Source: Bacteroidota bacterium (GTDB lineage Bacteria > Bacteroidota > Bacteroidia > Bacteroidales > JAAUTT01). From it: DNA of 33,442 bases. The position numbers and the translations under genes were made by a program. Below, in pieces: positions 1 to 8,396 of the stretch. The stretch covers positions 1 through 33,442 of the forward strand of contig JAJYAG010000064.1 of the NCBI GenBank assembly GCA_021779665.1, written 5' to 3'. Position 1 is the first letter of the stretch. The number at the start of each line of letters is the position of its first letter. Under the pieces are notes generated by a model. That model was not told the origin of the DNA. It worked only from the letters and a program-made list of their open reading frames with translations, and did no database searches.

Positions 1-1
1 A

Positions 2-1141
2 GCTTCCCGTTTTCCCTCACTCAATGCTTTAGCTTCCCAGAATTTTGCCTGGAGTAAAAAACTTGATTCCGGGAATCAATATGGAGATTACTCCTCGTCA
101 AACAACACAAGCTATAACATTAACTCGAGTGTAAGACTTTTTAATGGTTTCAGAATTAATAACAACATAAAGCAGGCTGATTTAAGCTATCTGGCAGGAA
201 CCTACAACATCGAGAGTATAAAGGAAGATGTAAGTTTGAATGTGCTCGAGGCTTATTTGCAGGTCCTTTATTCTGAAGAACAGGTAAAAAACACCGAAAG
301 CCAGATTGAAGCAACCTCTCATCAATTATCACTTTCGGAAGAAAGATTGCGGCTGGGAGCAATTTCAAAATCGGATTATCTGCAGGTGAAGTCGGAACTT
401 GCAAACGAAAACCTTAGTCTGGCAAACGCAAAAAGTCAACTGGCCATCAATCGCATTTCGCTGATGCAACTAATGGAACTGCCAATTAACGATAGCTTCC
501 GCATTGTGCATCCGCAGTTTGAGATTCCGACCAATATTTCAGCAGCTTCAGCCGATTCAATTTATGGAATAGCGGTGCAAATCAAACCACAGATCAAAAA
601 TGCAGAGCTCAACAAGCAAATTGCCGATTTGGATGTGGCTATAGCAAAATCGGGGTATTTGCCTGTACTCAGCATGAATGGCGGACTAAGTACAGGCTAT
701 ATGTCGGGCATGGGTACCGGTTACGATTACCAGATATCGAATAAAATTGCTCCTTCGGTTGGTTTGAGTTTATCCATACCCCTTTACCAGAACAAACAGG
801 TTAAATCGAGTGTGGCAATTGCGAGAATCGGAACCCAGAATGCCGTTCTGAGTGAAATAAATACCCGGAACCAGTTGCGGAAGTCGATTGAACAGGCATG
901 TACCAATGTCGAATCGGCCATAGTGAAATATCATGCAAGCCTCGAATCTTATAATTCAACTCAGGAATCGTACAATGTCAGCCAGGAAAAGTATAATCAG
1001 GGACTTGTAAACTCTGTGGATTTCCTGGTTCAGAAAAACAACCTGATCACTTCCCAGAGCGATCTGCTGCAATCAAAATACAACCTGGTGTTCAGTAAGA
1101 AAATACTGGATTTCTATACAGGAATATCACTTTCACTCTAA
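2..1141 (+). CDS. TolC family outer-membrane efflux protein (5' truncated by window edge)
   Basis: Outer-membrane channel component of a tripartite export system. The open frame runs from the window edge without a stop, so the true start and signal peptide lie upstream; 379 codons are visible. A TTG at 236 is internal, because the residues before it already read as TolC-like (a surface-strand segment ending in SVRLFNGFR, then a helix with LNVLEAYLQVL). The visible part has the outer-membrane efflux pattern: long amphipathic coiled-coil helices with heptad-like Leu/Ala spacing, a barrel segment near GLSLSIPLYQNKQVKSS, and a second helical hairpin ending in LVFSKKILDFYTG. The adaptor gene follows 26 bases downstream, then an ABC ATPase and permease, so this is probably the exit duct of a MacAB-type pump. 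The substrate cannot be read from the sequence. Confidence 0.9.
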   Translation, partial: ASRFPSLNALASQNFAWSKKLDSGNQYGDYSSSNNTSYNINSSVRLFNGFRINNNIKQADLSYLAGTYNIESIKEDVSLNVLEAYLQVLYSEEQVKNTESQIEATSHQLSLSEERLRLGAISKSDYLQVKSELANENLSLANAKSQLAINRISLMQLMELPINDSFRIVHPQFEIPTNISAASADSIYGIAVQIKPQIKNAELNKQIADLDVAIAKSGYLPVLSMNGGLSTGYMSGMGTGYDYQISNKIAPSVGLSLSIPLYQNKQVKSSVAIARIGTQNAVLSEINTRNQLRKSIEQACTNVESAIVKYHASLESYNSTQESYNVSQEKYNQGLVNSVDFLVQKNNLITSQSDLLQSKYNLVFSKKILDFYTGISLSL

Positions 1142-1167
1142 ATCGTCAAACATCAAATCACATAAAA

Positions 1168-2445
1168 ATGAAAAAGAAAAAACTAATCATAGGAATCGCA
1201 TCTGTCCTAACATTGATAGCAATTGCTATCACTTTTAAGGCATGCAAAAGTCAGCCTCAGAATGTTTCGATAGAAACCGTAAAGGTCCAGAAAGGCAATG
1301 TAAGCAACACTGTAACAGCTACCGGCACCGTGCAGGCTATAAAAACAATTAGCGTAGGTACGCAGGTTTCAGGAGTAATCGACAAAATTTATGTAGATTA
1401 TAACTCCCAGGTAAAAGCCGGACAATTGCTTGCTGAAATTGACAAACGTACCCTCACCACAAGTCTGGAAAACGCCCAGGCCAATCTCGACAATGCAAAA
1501 GCTGAAATGACATTGCAAACGGCAAATTATAACCGCATCAAAGCACTCTCGGATAAAAGTCTGGTTTCGCAAAACGATTACGACCAGGCTCTTTATAACT
1601 ACACTAAAGCTCAGGCAGGCCTAAAGACTGCAGAACTGGAATATAACCGGTCAAAAATTAACCTTGGCTACGCCTCCATTTATTCGCCCATTGACGGAGT
1701 AATCCTCGAGAGAGCTGTAGATGAAGGACAGACTGTTGCAGCCAGCTTCAATACTCCCACCCTTTTCAGCATTGCCAAGGATTTGACACAAATGCAGGTT
1801 GAAGCAAATATCGACGAAGCCGACATAGGTAAATTAAAAGAAGGACAACGCGTTACCTTTACAGTAGATGCCTTTACCGATCTTAATTTTAATGGTAAAG
1901 TGGTTCAGATCAGGCTGAATCCTACTACGGTTTCCAATGTTGTAACCTACACGGTCATAGTAAAAGCTGAAAACCCGGATCTTAAACTAATGCCGGGTAT
2001 GACAGCAAGCATTACAGTTTATGTAGAAGAGGCAGTGAATGTTTTAACAGTTGCAAGCAAGGCCATTCATTTCACGCCTGATGAAGGTGTGATGGCCACT
2101 TATATTGCAAGTCTGATGAAAGACAAAAAAGCGATGACACCTCCCGAAGGTACAAACCCGCCACAAACCCCGGATATGGCTAAACCTGTAGTGGCTCCAA
2201 ATGATTCGTCAGGGCCAAAAGTCTGGATTAAAAAAGGTGAGTTGATCACTCCGGTAAATGTCACTCTGGGAATTGACGATGACATGAATGTTCAGGTAAA
2301 AAATGGATTAAATGAAGGTGATGAAGTGGTAGTCGCCATGAAAGCCGATGTTATTATGACTGCTCCGGTAAAAGCCGGAGGAAGCCCGTTCATGCCAAAA
2401 CCTCCGTCACGCAGTTCTTCAAAAACCTCAACAGCTACAAAATGA
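1168..2445 (+). CDS. MacA-like periplasmic adaptor (HlyD/RND membrane-fusion family)
   Basis: Periplasmic adaptor linking an inner-membrane MacB-type transporter to a TolC channel. The 425-residue protein has an N-terminal signal anchor (about residues 5-23) after KKKK, a first lipoyl half ([21 protein letters not shown]), a coiled-coil hairpin (about 95-165), a second lipoyl half ([20 protein letters not shown]), and a beta-barrel domain containing the family-typical [14 protein letters not shown] proline-rich low-complexity insert (about 311-350) interrupts the membrane-proximal domain, and the C-terminus is a Ser/Thr/Lys tail. Cys26 lacks a good lipobox, so I favour a membrane anchor over lipidation. 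The stop overlaps the start of the ATPase gene by 4 bases (ATGA), indicating translational coupling. Confidence 0.92.
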   Translation: MKKKKLIIGIASVLTLIAIAITFKACKSQPQNVSIETVKVQKGNVSNTVTATGTVQAIKTISVGTQVSGVIDKIYVDYNSQVKAGQLLAEIDKRTLTTSLENAQANLDNAKAEMTLQTANYNRIKALSDKSLVSQNDYDQALYNYTKAQAGLKTAELEYNRSKINLGYASIYSPIDGVILERAVDEGQTVAASFNTPTLFSIAKDLTQMQVEANIDEADIGKLKEGQRVTFTVDAFTDLNFNGKVVQIRLNPTTVSNVVTYTVIVKAENPDLKLMPGMTASITVYVEEAVNVLTVASKAIHFTPDEGVMATYIASLMKDKKAMTPPEGTNPPQTPDMAKPVVAPNDSSGPKVWIKKGELITPVNVTLGIDDDMNVQVKNGLNEGDEVVVAMKADVIMTAPVKAGGSPFMPKPPSRSSSKTSTATK

Positions 2446-3191
2446 CAAAGACAATTATAGAGGTTAAAAACCTCAGGAAGGATTTCTTTATGGGAGAAGT
2501 TACTGTACATGCGCTTCGTGGCGTTTCCCTTGAGATAAAAGCCGGAGAATTTGTGGCAATCATGGGAACAAGCGGATCGGGCAAGTCGACCATGCTCAAT
2601 ATTCTGGGTTGCCTGGACAAACCTACCAGTGGCGAATATTATCTGGATGAAGTTGCTGTTTCGGGTTTAACTAAAAACGAACTGGCAATGCTCCGGAATC
2701 GCAAACTGGGTTTTGTTTTCCAATCGTACAACCTTCTTGCCCGTACATCGGCGCTCGAAAATGTTGAATTGCCACTTTTATACAACTCCAAAATTAAAGC
2801 AAAGGAACGGAAAGAAATTGCAATCCATGCACTGGAAGCAGTAGGATTGGCCGACAGAATGCATCATATGCCAAACCAGCTTTCGGGAGGCCAGCAACAG
2901 AGAGTCGCCATTGCCCGCTCTCTGGTAAACGACCCGGTTGTAATCCTCGCCGACGAAGCCACTGGAAACCTGGATACACGAACTTCATACGAAATTATGG
3001 CTCTTTTTCAGGAACTCAACAGCAAAGGAAAAACAATAGTGTTTGTAACGCACGAACCTGATATTGCCAAATTCACTTCAAAAAATGTGATTTTTAAGGA
3101 CGGACATATCATTAAGCAACTCGATGTTGTTGACAGGAACGATGCGCGTCAAATGATAGCCGAGCTCCCGGCTGTAAATGAATATGATTAA
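2442..3191 (+). CDS. MacB/LolD-type ABC transporter ATP-binding protein
   Basis: Cytoplasmic ATPase powering the adjacent MacB-like permease. The 249-residue protein is one complete ABC domain: Walker [10 protein letters not shown] (42-50), Q-loop Gln94, signature LSGGQQQR (147-154), Walker B with catalytic Glu in [11 protein letters not shown] (168-178) and switch His204 in VTHEP. The spacing matches the MacB/LolD/FtsE group, whose members act by transmembrane mechanotransmission rather than by a transport channel. In Escherichia coli MacB the ATPase and membrane domain are one chain; here they are separate genes, which is common in Bacteroidota. It overlaps the adaptor gene by 4 bases. The permease starts 79 bases downstream. 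Confidence 0.94.
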   Translation: MTKTIIEVKNLRKDFFMGEVTVHALRGVSLEIKAGEFVAIMGTSGSGKSTMLNILGCLDKPTSGEYYLDEVAVSGLTKNELAMLRNRKLGFVFQSYNLLARTSALENVELPLLYNSKIKAKERKEIAIHALEAVGLADRMHHMPNQLSGGQQQRVAIARSLVNDPVVILADEATGNLDTRTSYEIMALFQELNSKGKTIVFVTHEPDIAKFTSKNVIFKDGHIIKQLDVVDRNDARQMIAELPAVNEYD

Positions 3192-3270
3192 AGAAACCGG
3201 AAGAACCCACCTGTAATGGCAAAGAGAGACGTCAGATAACGGGTGTGGCATCTTCCACAAATCAACAATT

Positions 3271-4491
3271 ATGAATTTTAAGAATCTTATAAAAATAGCT
3301 CTTAACGCACTACAGCGTAACAAAATGAGAGCATTTCTTACAATGCTCGGTATTATCATTGGAGTGGCTTCGGTAATTGCCATGCTTGCCATAGGACAAG
3401 GCTCCAAAAAAAGTATCCAGGATCAGGTTTCGAGCATGGGATCAAATATGATTAACGTTATGCCTGGTGGACAAATGTTTGGCGGTGTGCAGATGGGTAA
3501 TACCAGCATGAAAAGCCTGAAACTGGCCGACATTGATGCAATCCGCGCACAAAGCACGGCAATCAGCCGCATTTCTCCGGAAGTAAGGAGCAGTGGACAG
3601 GCCATTTATGGGAATAAAAACACGCCAACTTCTATTTATGGGGTGAATAACGAATATCTCGACATCCGCAAAGTTTCGGTAAAGACGGGAAGAAAATTTA
3701 CTGAAAACGAAATCAAATCGGCAGCCAAAGTTTGCCTCATCGGCAAAACAGTGATTACAGAACTCTTTGGCGAGAATGCCGATCCTGTGGGAAAATACAT
3801 CCGTTTCAACAGCATCCCAGTAAAAATAATTGGCGTACTCACCGAAAAAGGACAGAGTACTTTCGGCCAAGATCAGGACGATCTTTTAATTGCCCCATAT
3901 ACGATGGTGCAAAAAAGAATTCTTGCAATTGATTATATCCAGGGAATTTATGCCTCAGCGATAAATGAGCAGAAAGCAAGTCTTGCTAAAACTGAGGTGG
4001 AAAACATTTTAAGAGCAAAGCACAAAATAGCTGACGACCAGGATAATGATTTTGAAGTCCGTTCGCAGGACGAGCTGATCAAAACCTTCGGCTCCATTAG
4101 CGATGTTCTTACGATTCTTCTTGGTGCCATTGCCGGAATCTCTTTGTTGGTAGGCGGAATCGGCATTATGAATATTATGTATGTCTCGGTAACGGAACGC
4201 ACCCGTGAAATTGGGTTGCGTATGTCTATCGGTGGACGGGGAAAAGATATTTTAATGCAGTTTCTTACTGAATCTATTATGATTAGTGTAATTGGCGGCG
4301 TGATTGGAATTCTCCTCGGACTTGGTGCTGCTAAAGGAGTTGGCTCTATTATGAACTGGCCTGTTGAAGTAATGCCTCAGGCTGTAGTGCTGGCATTTTG
4401 CGTGTGCACTGCCATAGGGGTATTTTTTGGATGGTATCCGGCACGAAAAGCCTCTAATCTGGATCCGATAGACGCACTTCGTTACGAATAG
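3271..4491 (+). CDS. MacB-like ABC transporter permease (FtsX/MacB family)
   Basis: Inner-membrane permease partner of the preceding ATPase. The 406-residue protein has the MacB topology: a first membrane helix (about 20-40, within MRAFLTMLGIIIGVASVIA), a large periplasmic MacB_PCD domain (about 45-265) and a C-terminal FtsX domain with three helices (about 272-300, 325-350 and 362-385). Family hallmarks are visible: IGIMNIMYVSVTERTREIGLR and the C-terminal GWYPARKASNLDPIDALRYE. It is full length and ends the TolC-adaptor-ATPase-permease series. The 79-base gap from the ATPase gene holds no convincing terminator, so I treat all four genes as one transcription unit. The substrate is unknown; peptides, lipoproteins and macrolides are the usual guesses for this family. 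Confidence 0.93.
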   Translation: MNFKNLIKIALNALQRNKMRAFLTMLGIIIGVASVIAMLAIGQGSKKSIQDQVSSMGSNMINVMPGGQMFGGVQMGNTSMKSLKLADIDAIRAQSTAISRISPEVRSSGQAIYGNKNTPTSIYGVNNEYLDIRKVSVKTGRKFTENEIKSAAKVCLIGKTVITELFGENADPVGKYIRFNSIPVKIIGVLTEKGQSTFGQDQDDLLIAPYTMVQKRILAIDYIQGIYASAINEQKASLAKTEVENILRAKHKIADDQDNDFEVRSQDELIKTFGSISDVLTILLGAIAGISLLVGGIGIMNIMYVSVTERTREIGLRMSIGGRGKDILMQFLTESIMISVIGGVIGILLGLGAAKGVGSIMNWPVEVMPQAVVLAFCVCTAIGVFFGWYPARKASNLDPIDALRYE

Positions 4492-4590
4492 AATTTTTTA
4501 TTAGGGGAACTTCCCACATCCACAATTCACACTAAATTCCTTTAAGAAAGGAATTAGAAAGCCCCGAATCTAAAGTACTGTATTCATTCT

Positions 4591-4625
4591 CCCCCCTCCA
4601 AATGGAGAGGGGTCGGGGTGAGGTC
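4591..4625. repeat. REP-like GC-rich palindromic element
   Basis: An isolated GC-rich island in an AT-rich spacer. The arms 4591-4600 and 4603-4612 form a 10-bp stem with one mismatch and a 2-base loop, followed by a G-rich 3' arm (GTCGGGGTGAGGT). From memory, elements of this form (CCCCTCTCC...GGAGAGGGGTCGGGGTGAGG) recur between genes in many Bacteroidota genomes; only one copy lies in this window, so repetitiveness is not shown here. It lacks a T-run on the + strand and so is a poor intrinsic terminator. Confidence 0.55.
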
Positions 4626-4664
4626 ATAAAACCTTCATAAATTAAATAATGCTGACTGTAAAGA

Positions 4665-4685
4665 GAGGATTCTCTGAGAATCTTC
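4665..4685. promoter_or_regulatory. Perfect palindrome upstream of the histidine kinase (possible operator)
   Basis: GATTCTC and GAGAATC (4668-4674 and 4676-4682) are perfect inverted copies around a single central T, extended by three further pairs if one G-T wobble is allowed. A 1-base loop makes a stable RNA hairpin unlikely, so a dimeric DNA-binding site is the better reading. It lies about 67 bases before the ATG of the kinase gene. No binding protein can be assigned. Confidence 0.3.
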
Positions 4686-4749
4686 AAACACTTTCATCTT
4701 TCCTTGCCTTCACCCAATTAATTTCTTAGTTTTGATAAAACAACTTGCT

Positions 4750-5802
4750 ATGATTCGCATTTCAGGTAAAAAACTTTCCATTTTCCTGCATCTTGCTGCA
4801 TGGACTATTATCTTCCTGCTGCCCATCTATCTTTTTTCGCTAAGCAGTAACCCGAACATTTTCATCATTGTCCGGGTATTCAGCAGAACTATTGTGTATC
4901 TGGCATTATTTTACATAAGCTACTTCTGGCTTATTCCTAAATTTCTGTTCAGGGGAAAGCTGCTGAAGTATTATGTTTCTATAGCAATAGCAATTGTTGT
5001 TCTTTACATTGTAAACGAAACAGCAAACTGGATATACATTGTAAATGCTCCGGTACAGGATTTCTTTCACGGGCACGAAATGAGAAAACCTGATATACGG
5101 TTCATGCAACGCCTCGATATCTTCAATTATCTTTTCACATCCATATTAACCGTGGGGTTGAGTGTAGGACTTCGTGTTTCAAAAAAATATAACGAGAACG
5201 AGCAGAAAAGAAAAGAGCTTGAAAAAGAAAAACTCAGCTCCGAACTGGCATTTCTAAAAAATCAAATCAGTCCGCATTTCTTCTTTAACACACTAAATAA
5301 CATATATTCACTTACAGGAATTAGCACTAACCAGGCACAAAGCGCTATCCTGCAATTATCGAACCTGATGCGATACCTGCTTTACGAATCGGAAAAAGGT
5401 GACACCAAACTAAGCAGTGAAATTGCCTTTATGAAGAACTTTATCGAACTGATGAAATTGCGGCTGGGGAATAATGTAGCGCTTTCGTTTTCCTTCCCCG
5501 AAGATTATAAGGATGTAACAGTTCCGCCCCTGCTGTTTATTCCGTTTGTGGAAAACGCATTCAAACATGGTGTTGGATTTGAAGAGTCGACAATCGAATT
5601 TAAACTTAGCATGGTTGAAAACACGCTGATTTTCACCAGCAGGAACAGCATTGCTCAAAAAACAGGCGATTATCAGGATTCGGGTATCGGTTTGGAGAAT
5701 ATAAAAAAACGTCTGGCTATTTTGTTTCCCGACTCGCACATTCTGCGAATCACTAGTAAGAACAATGAATTTGAGGTGTATTTATCAATTGTTTTAAACT
5801 GA
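4750..5802 (+). CDS. LytS/YehU-type sensor histidine kinase (His_kinase family)
   Basis: Membrane histidine kinase of the LytS class, partner of the next gene. Numbering from the ATG at 4750 (350 residues); a TTG at 4732 would add six residues and is possible. Four predicted membrane helices (about 11-29, 37-62, 74-93 and 122-142) are followed by a short charged coiled coil (NENEQKRKELEKEKLSSELA). The phosphoacceptor motif LKNQISPHFFFNTLNN places the histidine at about residue 176. The ATP-binding part has an N-box PFVENAFKHG (about 265-274) and a G-box DSGIGLENIKKRL. There is no separate extracytoplasmic sensor domain, so sensing probably occurs in or near the membrane. It is 5 bases from the response-regulator gene. 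Position after the pump genes suggests, without proving, a regulatory link. Confidence 0.9.
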   Translation: MIRISGKKLSIFLHLAAWTIIFLLPIYLFSLSSNPNIFIIVRVFSRTIVYLALFYISYFWLIPKFLFRGKLLKYYVSIAIAIVVLYIVNETANWIYIVNAPVQDFFHGHEMRKPDIRFMQRLDIFNYLFTSILTVGLSVGLRVSKKYNENEQKRKELEKEKLSSELAFLKNQISPHFFFNTLNNIYSLTGISTNQAQSAILQLSNLMRYLLYESEKGDTKLSSEIAFMKNFIELMKLRLGNNVALSFSFPEDYKDVTVPPLLFIPFVENAFKHGVGFEESTIEFKLSMVENTLIFTSRNSIAQKTGDYQDSGIGLENIKKRLAILFPDSHILRITSKNNEFEVYLSIVLN

Positions 5803-5807
5803 AGATT

Positions 5808-6533
5808 ATGATCAGAACCCTGGCCATTGATGATGAACCTTTGGCACTCCAGCTAGTTGAAGGATACATAAAAAAAACTCCATTCCTTGAATTTGTTGCC
5901 GCCTGCCAGAATCCTAAAAAAGCCATTCCATACCTCGAAAGAAAAGAAGTGGATCTGATTTTTCTCGATATTCAGATGCCCTTTCTTACCGGAACCGAGT
6001 TTGCCCGCATCATCGATAAAAATGTAAAAATTGTATTTTCGACCGCATTTGAGAAATATGCACTCGAAGGTTTTAAGCTCGAGGCAATCGATTATCTTTT
6101 AAAGCCATATGGATACGACGATTTCCTCACTTCAGCCATGAAAGCCAAAAAGCAAATTGAACTCGAATCGAGACCCGAAGCCAGAAACTCTGATTCTATT
6201 GAAACGCACAACGACTTTCTGTTTCTGCGGGCCGATTATAAAATTCGGCGCATTACTTACGATCAGATTTTGTATATCGAAGGGCTTAAGGACTATATAA
6301 AAATCTATATCAAAGAAGAAACGAAACCGATTATAACCCATTGCTCGCTCAAAATTCTGGAAGATAAACTTCCTGAGAATATTTTCATGCGAATTCACCG
6401 TTCTATAATTGTTAATCTCAGAAATATATCCGTAATCGATCGCAATCGCGTGGTTTTCGGCAAAGAATATCTACCAGTAAGCGACCAGTATAAGGACAAA
6501 TTTCAAAAGTACCTGGACGATAATTTCCTGTAA
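5808..6533 (+). CDS. LytTR-family response regulator
   Basis: Transcriptional response regulator, 241 residues. Receiver domain (1-115): acidic pair Asp8/Asp9, phosphoacceptor Asp54 in IFLDIQMP, Thr79 in FSTA and Lys99 in YLLKPY, so all conserved receiver residues are present. LytTR DNA-binding domain (about 138-238): FLFLRADYKIRRI, ILYIEGLKDYIKIY and the closing FMRIHRSIIVNLRNISVID. The kinase gene lies 5 bases upstream, forming a cognate pair typical of Bacteroidota. LytTR proteins usually bind pairs of direct repeats in the promoters they control; I could not recognise such a pair here, so the target is open, with the TolC-MacAB genes as the nearest candidates. Confidence 0.94.
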   Translation: MIRTLAIDDEPLALQLVEGYIKKTPFLEFVAACQNPKKAIPYLERKEVDLIFLDIQMPFLTGTEFARIIDKNVKIVFSTAFEKYALEGFKLEAIDYLLKPYGYDDFLTSAMKAKKQIELESRPEARNSDSIETHNDFLFLRADYKIRRITYDQILYIEGLKDYIKIYIKEETKPIITHCSLKILEDKLPENIFMRIHRSIIVNLRNISVIDRNRVVFGKEYLPVSDQYKDKFQKYLDDNFL

Positions 6534-6666
6534 ACCCAACCAGACGTTCAATCAATATCATTTCCCATCTGGTTGTATTCCAATTTATAAGCTACTTAGA
6601 AAAGGAGAGCTGCTCCGTGGTATTGTTTTTGAAGCAATTCAAAATTATTAAATCATCTAAAATTTT

Positions 6667-8118
6667 ATGAGAAGATATTCATTCTTAATCATCATAGCAT
6701 TTTCTGTTGGATCTCTGTTTTTCACCGGTTGTGAAAAGGATCCTGAAAGTAACAGTCCGGCCATTGAAAAAGCCAATGAAATAAACACCTTTATATGGAA
6801 AGGATTACACGATGTTTACCTGTGGAATAAGAACGTTCCTGCCCTCACAAACACTTATTATGAAAATAATGAGGATTCCCTTAACAGTTTCCTCAATAAA
6901 TACACTGATCATGAAGCTCTGTTCTATGATCTTTTGTACGACTATGGAAAAACCGATAAGTTTTCGTGGATAGTGGATGATTACGAAGTGCTCGAAAAAG
7001 AATTCCAGGGCATAAGCAAAACGTTTGGTTACAATTTTATGCCGGCAAGTTTCGATTCGAACCTTGTTTTTGCTTATGTTCGTTATGTTGTAAAAGGATC
7101 GCCGGCAGCACTTGCTGGTTTAAAACGCGGCGATTACATAACCAAAATAAACGGAACACAACTCACGATTCAGAATTACAGAGATTTACTATTTGGAACT
7201 GAAAACCAAACTGCAACTCTGGCCGATATTGTGGAGAAAACTATGGTTCCAAATGGCCGGACAATTAATATGACAGCGGCTGAATTAACCGAAAACCCTA
7301 TTTACCTTGATACCGTTTACAATGTGAATTCTCAGAAAATCGGATACCTGATTTACAACTCCTTTATTTCAAATTACGATATCCAGCTCAACAATGTTTT
7401 TCAGAAATTCAAAAGTGCCGGAGTATCAAAGCTGATTCTTGATTTACGTTATAATCTAGGTGGTTCACTTGAAAGTTCAACCTATCTGGCGAGCATGATT
7501 TATGGTCCCCAAACAAGTAAGGTGTTTCTTAAAACCAAGTTTAACGACCTCATGCAGAGCTATTACGATCAAAAGTTTGGTGCAAATTATTTCGATGTCA
7601 ATTTCGATTCGGAAATAACAAAAGGCAGCACCAAAACACCTATTAATTCTTTGAATATGTCGGATGTTTACATTATAACCTCCAACCATACGGCTTCAGC
7701 AAGCGAAAGTCTTATTAACGGATTAAAACCTTACATGAACGTAATTACAGTTGGAACCAGAACATTGGGAAAATATGTAGGCTCAATTACTGTTAAGGAT
7801 ATTATTGATAACAAAGGAACCGTAAACCCCCACCATAAATGGGCAATGCAACCAATCGTGCTAAAAGTTGCAAACTCGGCCGGAGCTTCTGATTATGTAA
7901 ATGGATTGGCTCCGCAGATAGAAATTGCAGAGAGTGTACGCAACTTGTCAACTTTGGGCGACTTGAATGAACCTTTGTTAAAAACAGCGGTCTCGGCAAT
8001 TACAGGTACAACTTCAAAAAGTGCTGCGATTCCAGATGGAGCGCAAAGATTGGACTTACCAGATATCGCTCGTAAATCGGATATGTACTTTCAACAACCT
8101 GAAAAGTTTATGAAATAA
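6667..8118 (+). CDS. S41 family carboxy-terminal-processing-type peptidase, lipoprotein
   Basis: Envelope serine protease of the C-terminal processing (CtpA/Tsp) family, 483 residues. A lipoprotein signal ends in FTGC with Cys22. An N-terminal helical domain (about 34-115, with WKGLHDVYLWNKNVPAL) is of the kind seen in Bacteroidota S41 proteins. A PDZ domain (about 130-205) contains GSPAALAGLKRGDYITKING. In the protease domain LILDLRYNLGGSL (257-269) is the substrate-pocket strand, the nucleophile is in TASASE (342-347, most likely Ser344), and the base is Lys369 in GTRTLGK; the 25-residue Ser-Lys spacing equals that of E. coli Tsp. The catalytic dyad is therefore intact. The gene stands alone: 133 bases follow the regulator gene and a hairpin follows its stop. 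Its substrate is unknown. Confidence 0.92.
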   Translation: MRRYSFLIIIAFSVGSLFFTGCEKDPESNSPAIEKANEINTFIWKGLHDVYLWNKNVPALTNTYYENNEDSLNSFLNKYTDHEALFYDLLYDYGKTDKFSWIVDDYEVLEKEFQGISKTFGYNFMPASFDSNLVFAYVRYVVKGSPAALAGLKRGDYITKINGTQLTIQNYRDLLFGTENQTATLADIVEKTMVPNGRTINMTAAELTENPIYLDTVYNVNSQKIGYLIYNSFISNYDIQLNNVFQKFKSAGVSKLILDLRYNLGGSLESSTYLASMIYGPQTSKVFLKTKFNDLMQSYYDQKFGANYFDVNFDSEITKGSTKTPINSLNMSDVYIITSNHTASASESLINGLKPYMNVITVGTRTLGKYVGSITVKDIIDNKGTVNPHHKWAMQPIVLKVANSAGASDYVNGLAPQIEIAESVRNLSTLGDLNEPLLKTAVSAITGTTSKSAAIPDGAQRLDLPDIARKSDMYFQQPEKFMK

Positions 8119-8120
8119 AA

Positions 8121-8150
8121 AAAGGGGTATGTCTCACGACTTGCCCCTTT
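8121..8150 (+). terminator. Hairpin terminator after the S41 peptidase gene
   Basis: Starting 3 bases after the peptidase stop: a 9-bp outer stem (8121-8129 with 8142-8150, one G-T wobble), one T-T mismatch, a 3-bp inner stem and a TCAC tetraloop. The 3' T-run is short (three T) but a long A-run precedes the stem, giving A-U pairing at its base. The rest of the spacer to 8396 is AT-rich with no further structure that I recognise. Confidence 0.6.
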
Positions 8151-8396
8151 CACTAACCAACAAATCCAAATTGATTATTACTTGAATTGGATGTAAATAT
8201 ATAATAGTTTCTATAAATAGAAAATGACAAACGAAATAAAATCGTCCATTAACGTGTAATTTTTACAGTTTAAACTCTGAAACGCACGCCAATTCAGACT
8301 TTTAAATCCTAAATTTTTTTTATATTTTTTTTAAGGAAAAGGAAATAGAAGGCTGATCACAAGAACCGGGTCAGCTAATTTCAAAACACCAGGATG

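Noticed and set aside
236-1141. TTG at 236 as the start of the TolC gene
   Set aside because: The frame is open to the window edge and the upstream residues already look like TolC; the gene is cut by the window.
3442-3870. 142-residue open frame on the minus strand
   Set aside because: It lies wholly inside the macB permease gene, and its translation has no recognisable domain or gene-like start context.
4535-4555. 9-bp perfect hairpin (AATTCCTTT / AAAGGAATT) after macB
   Set aside because: It is AT-rich with a 3-base loop and no T-tract on either side; too weak to call a terminator.
6537-6575. CAACCAGA / TCTGGTTG inverted repeat after the response regulator
   Set aside because: Only 8 bp with a 23-base loop and no T-tract; probably chance.
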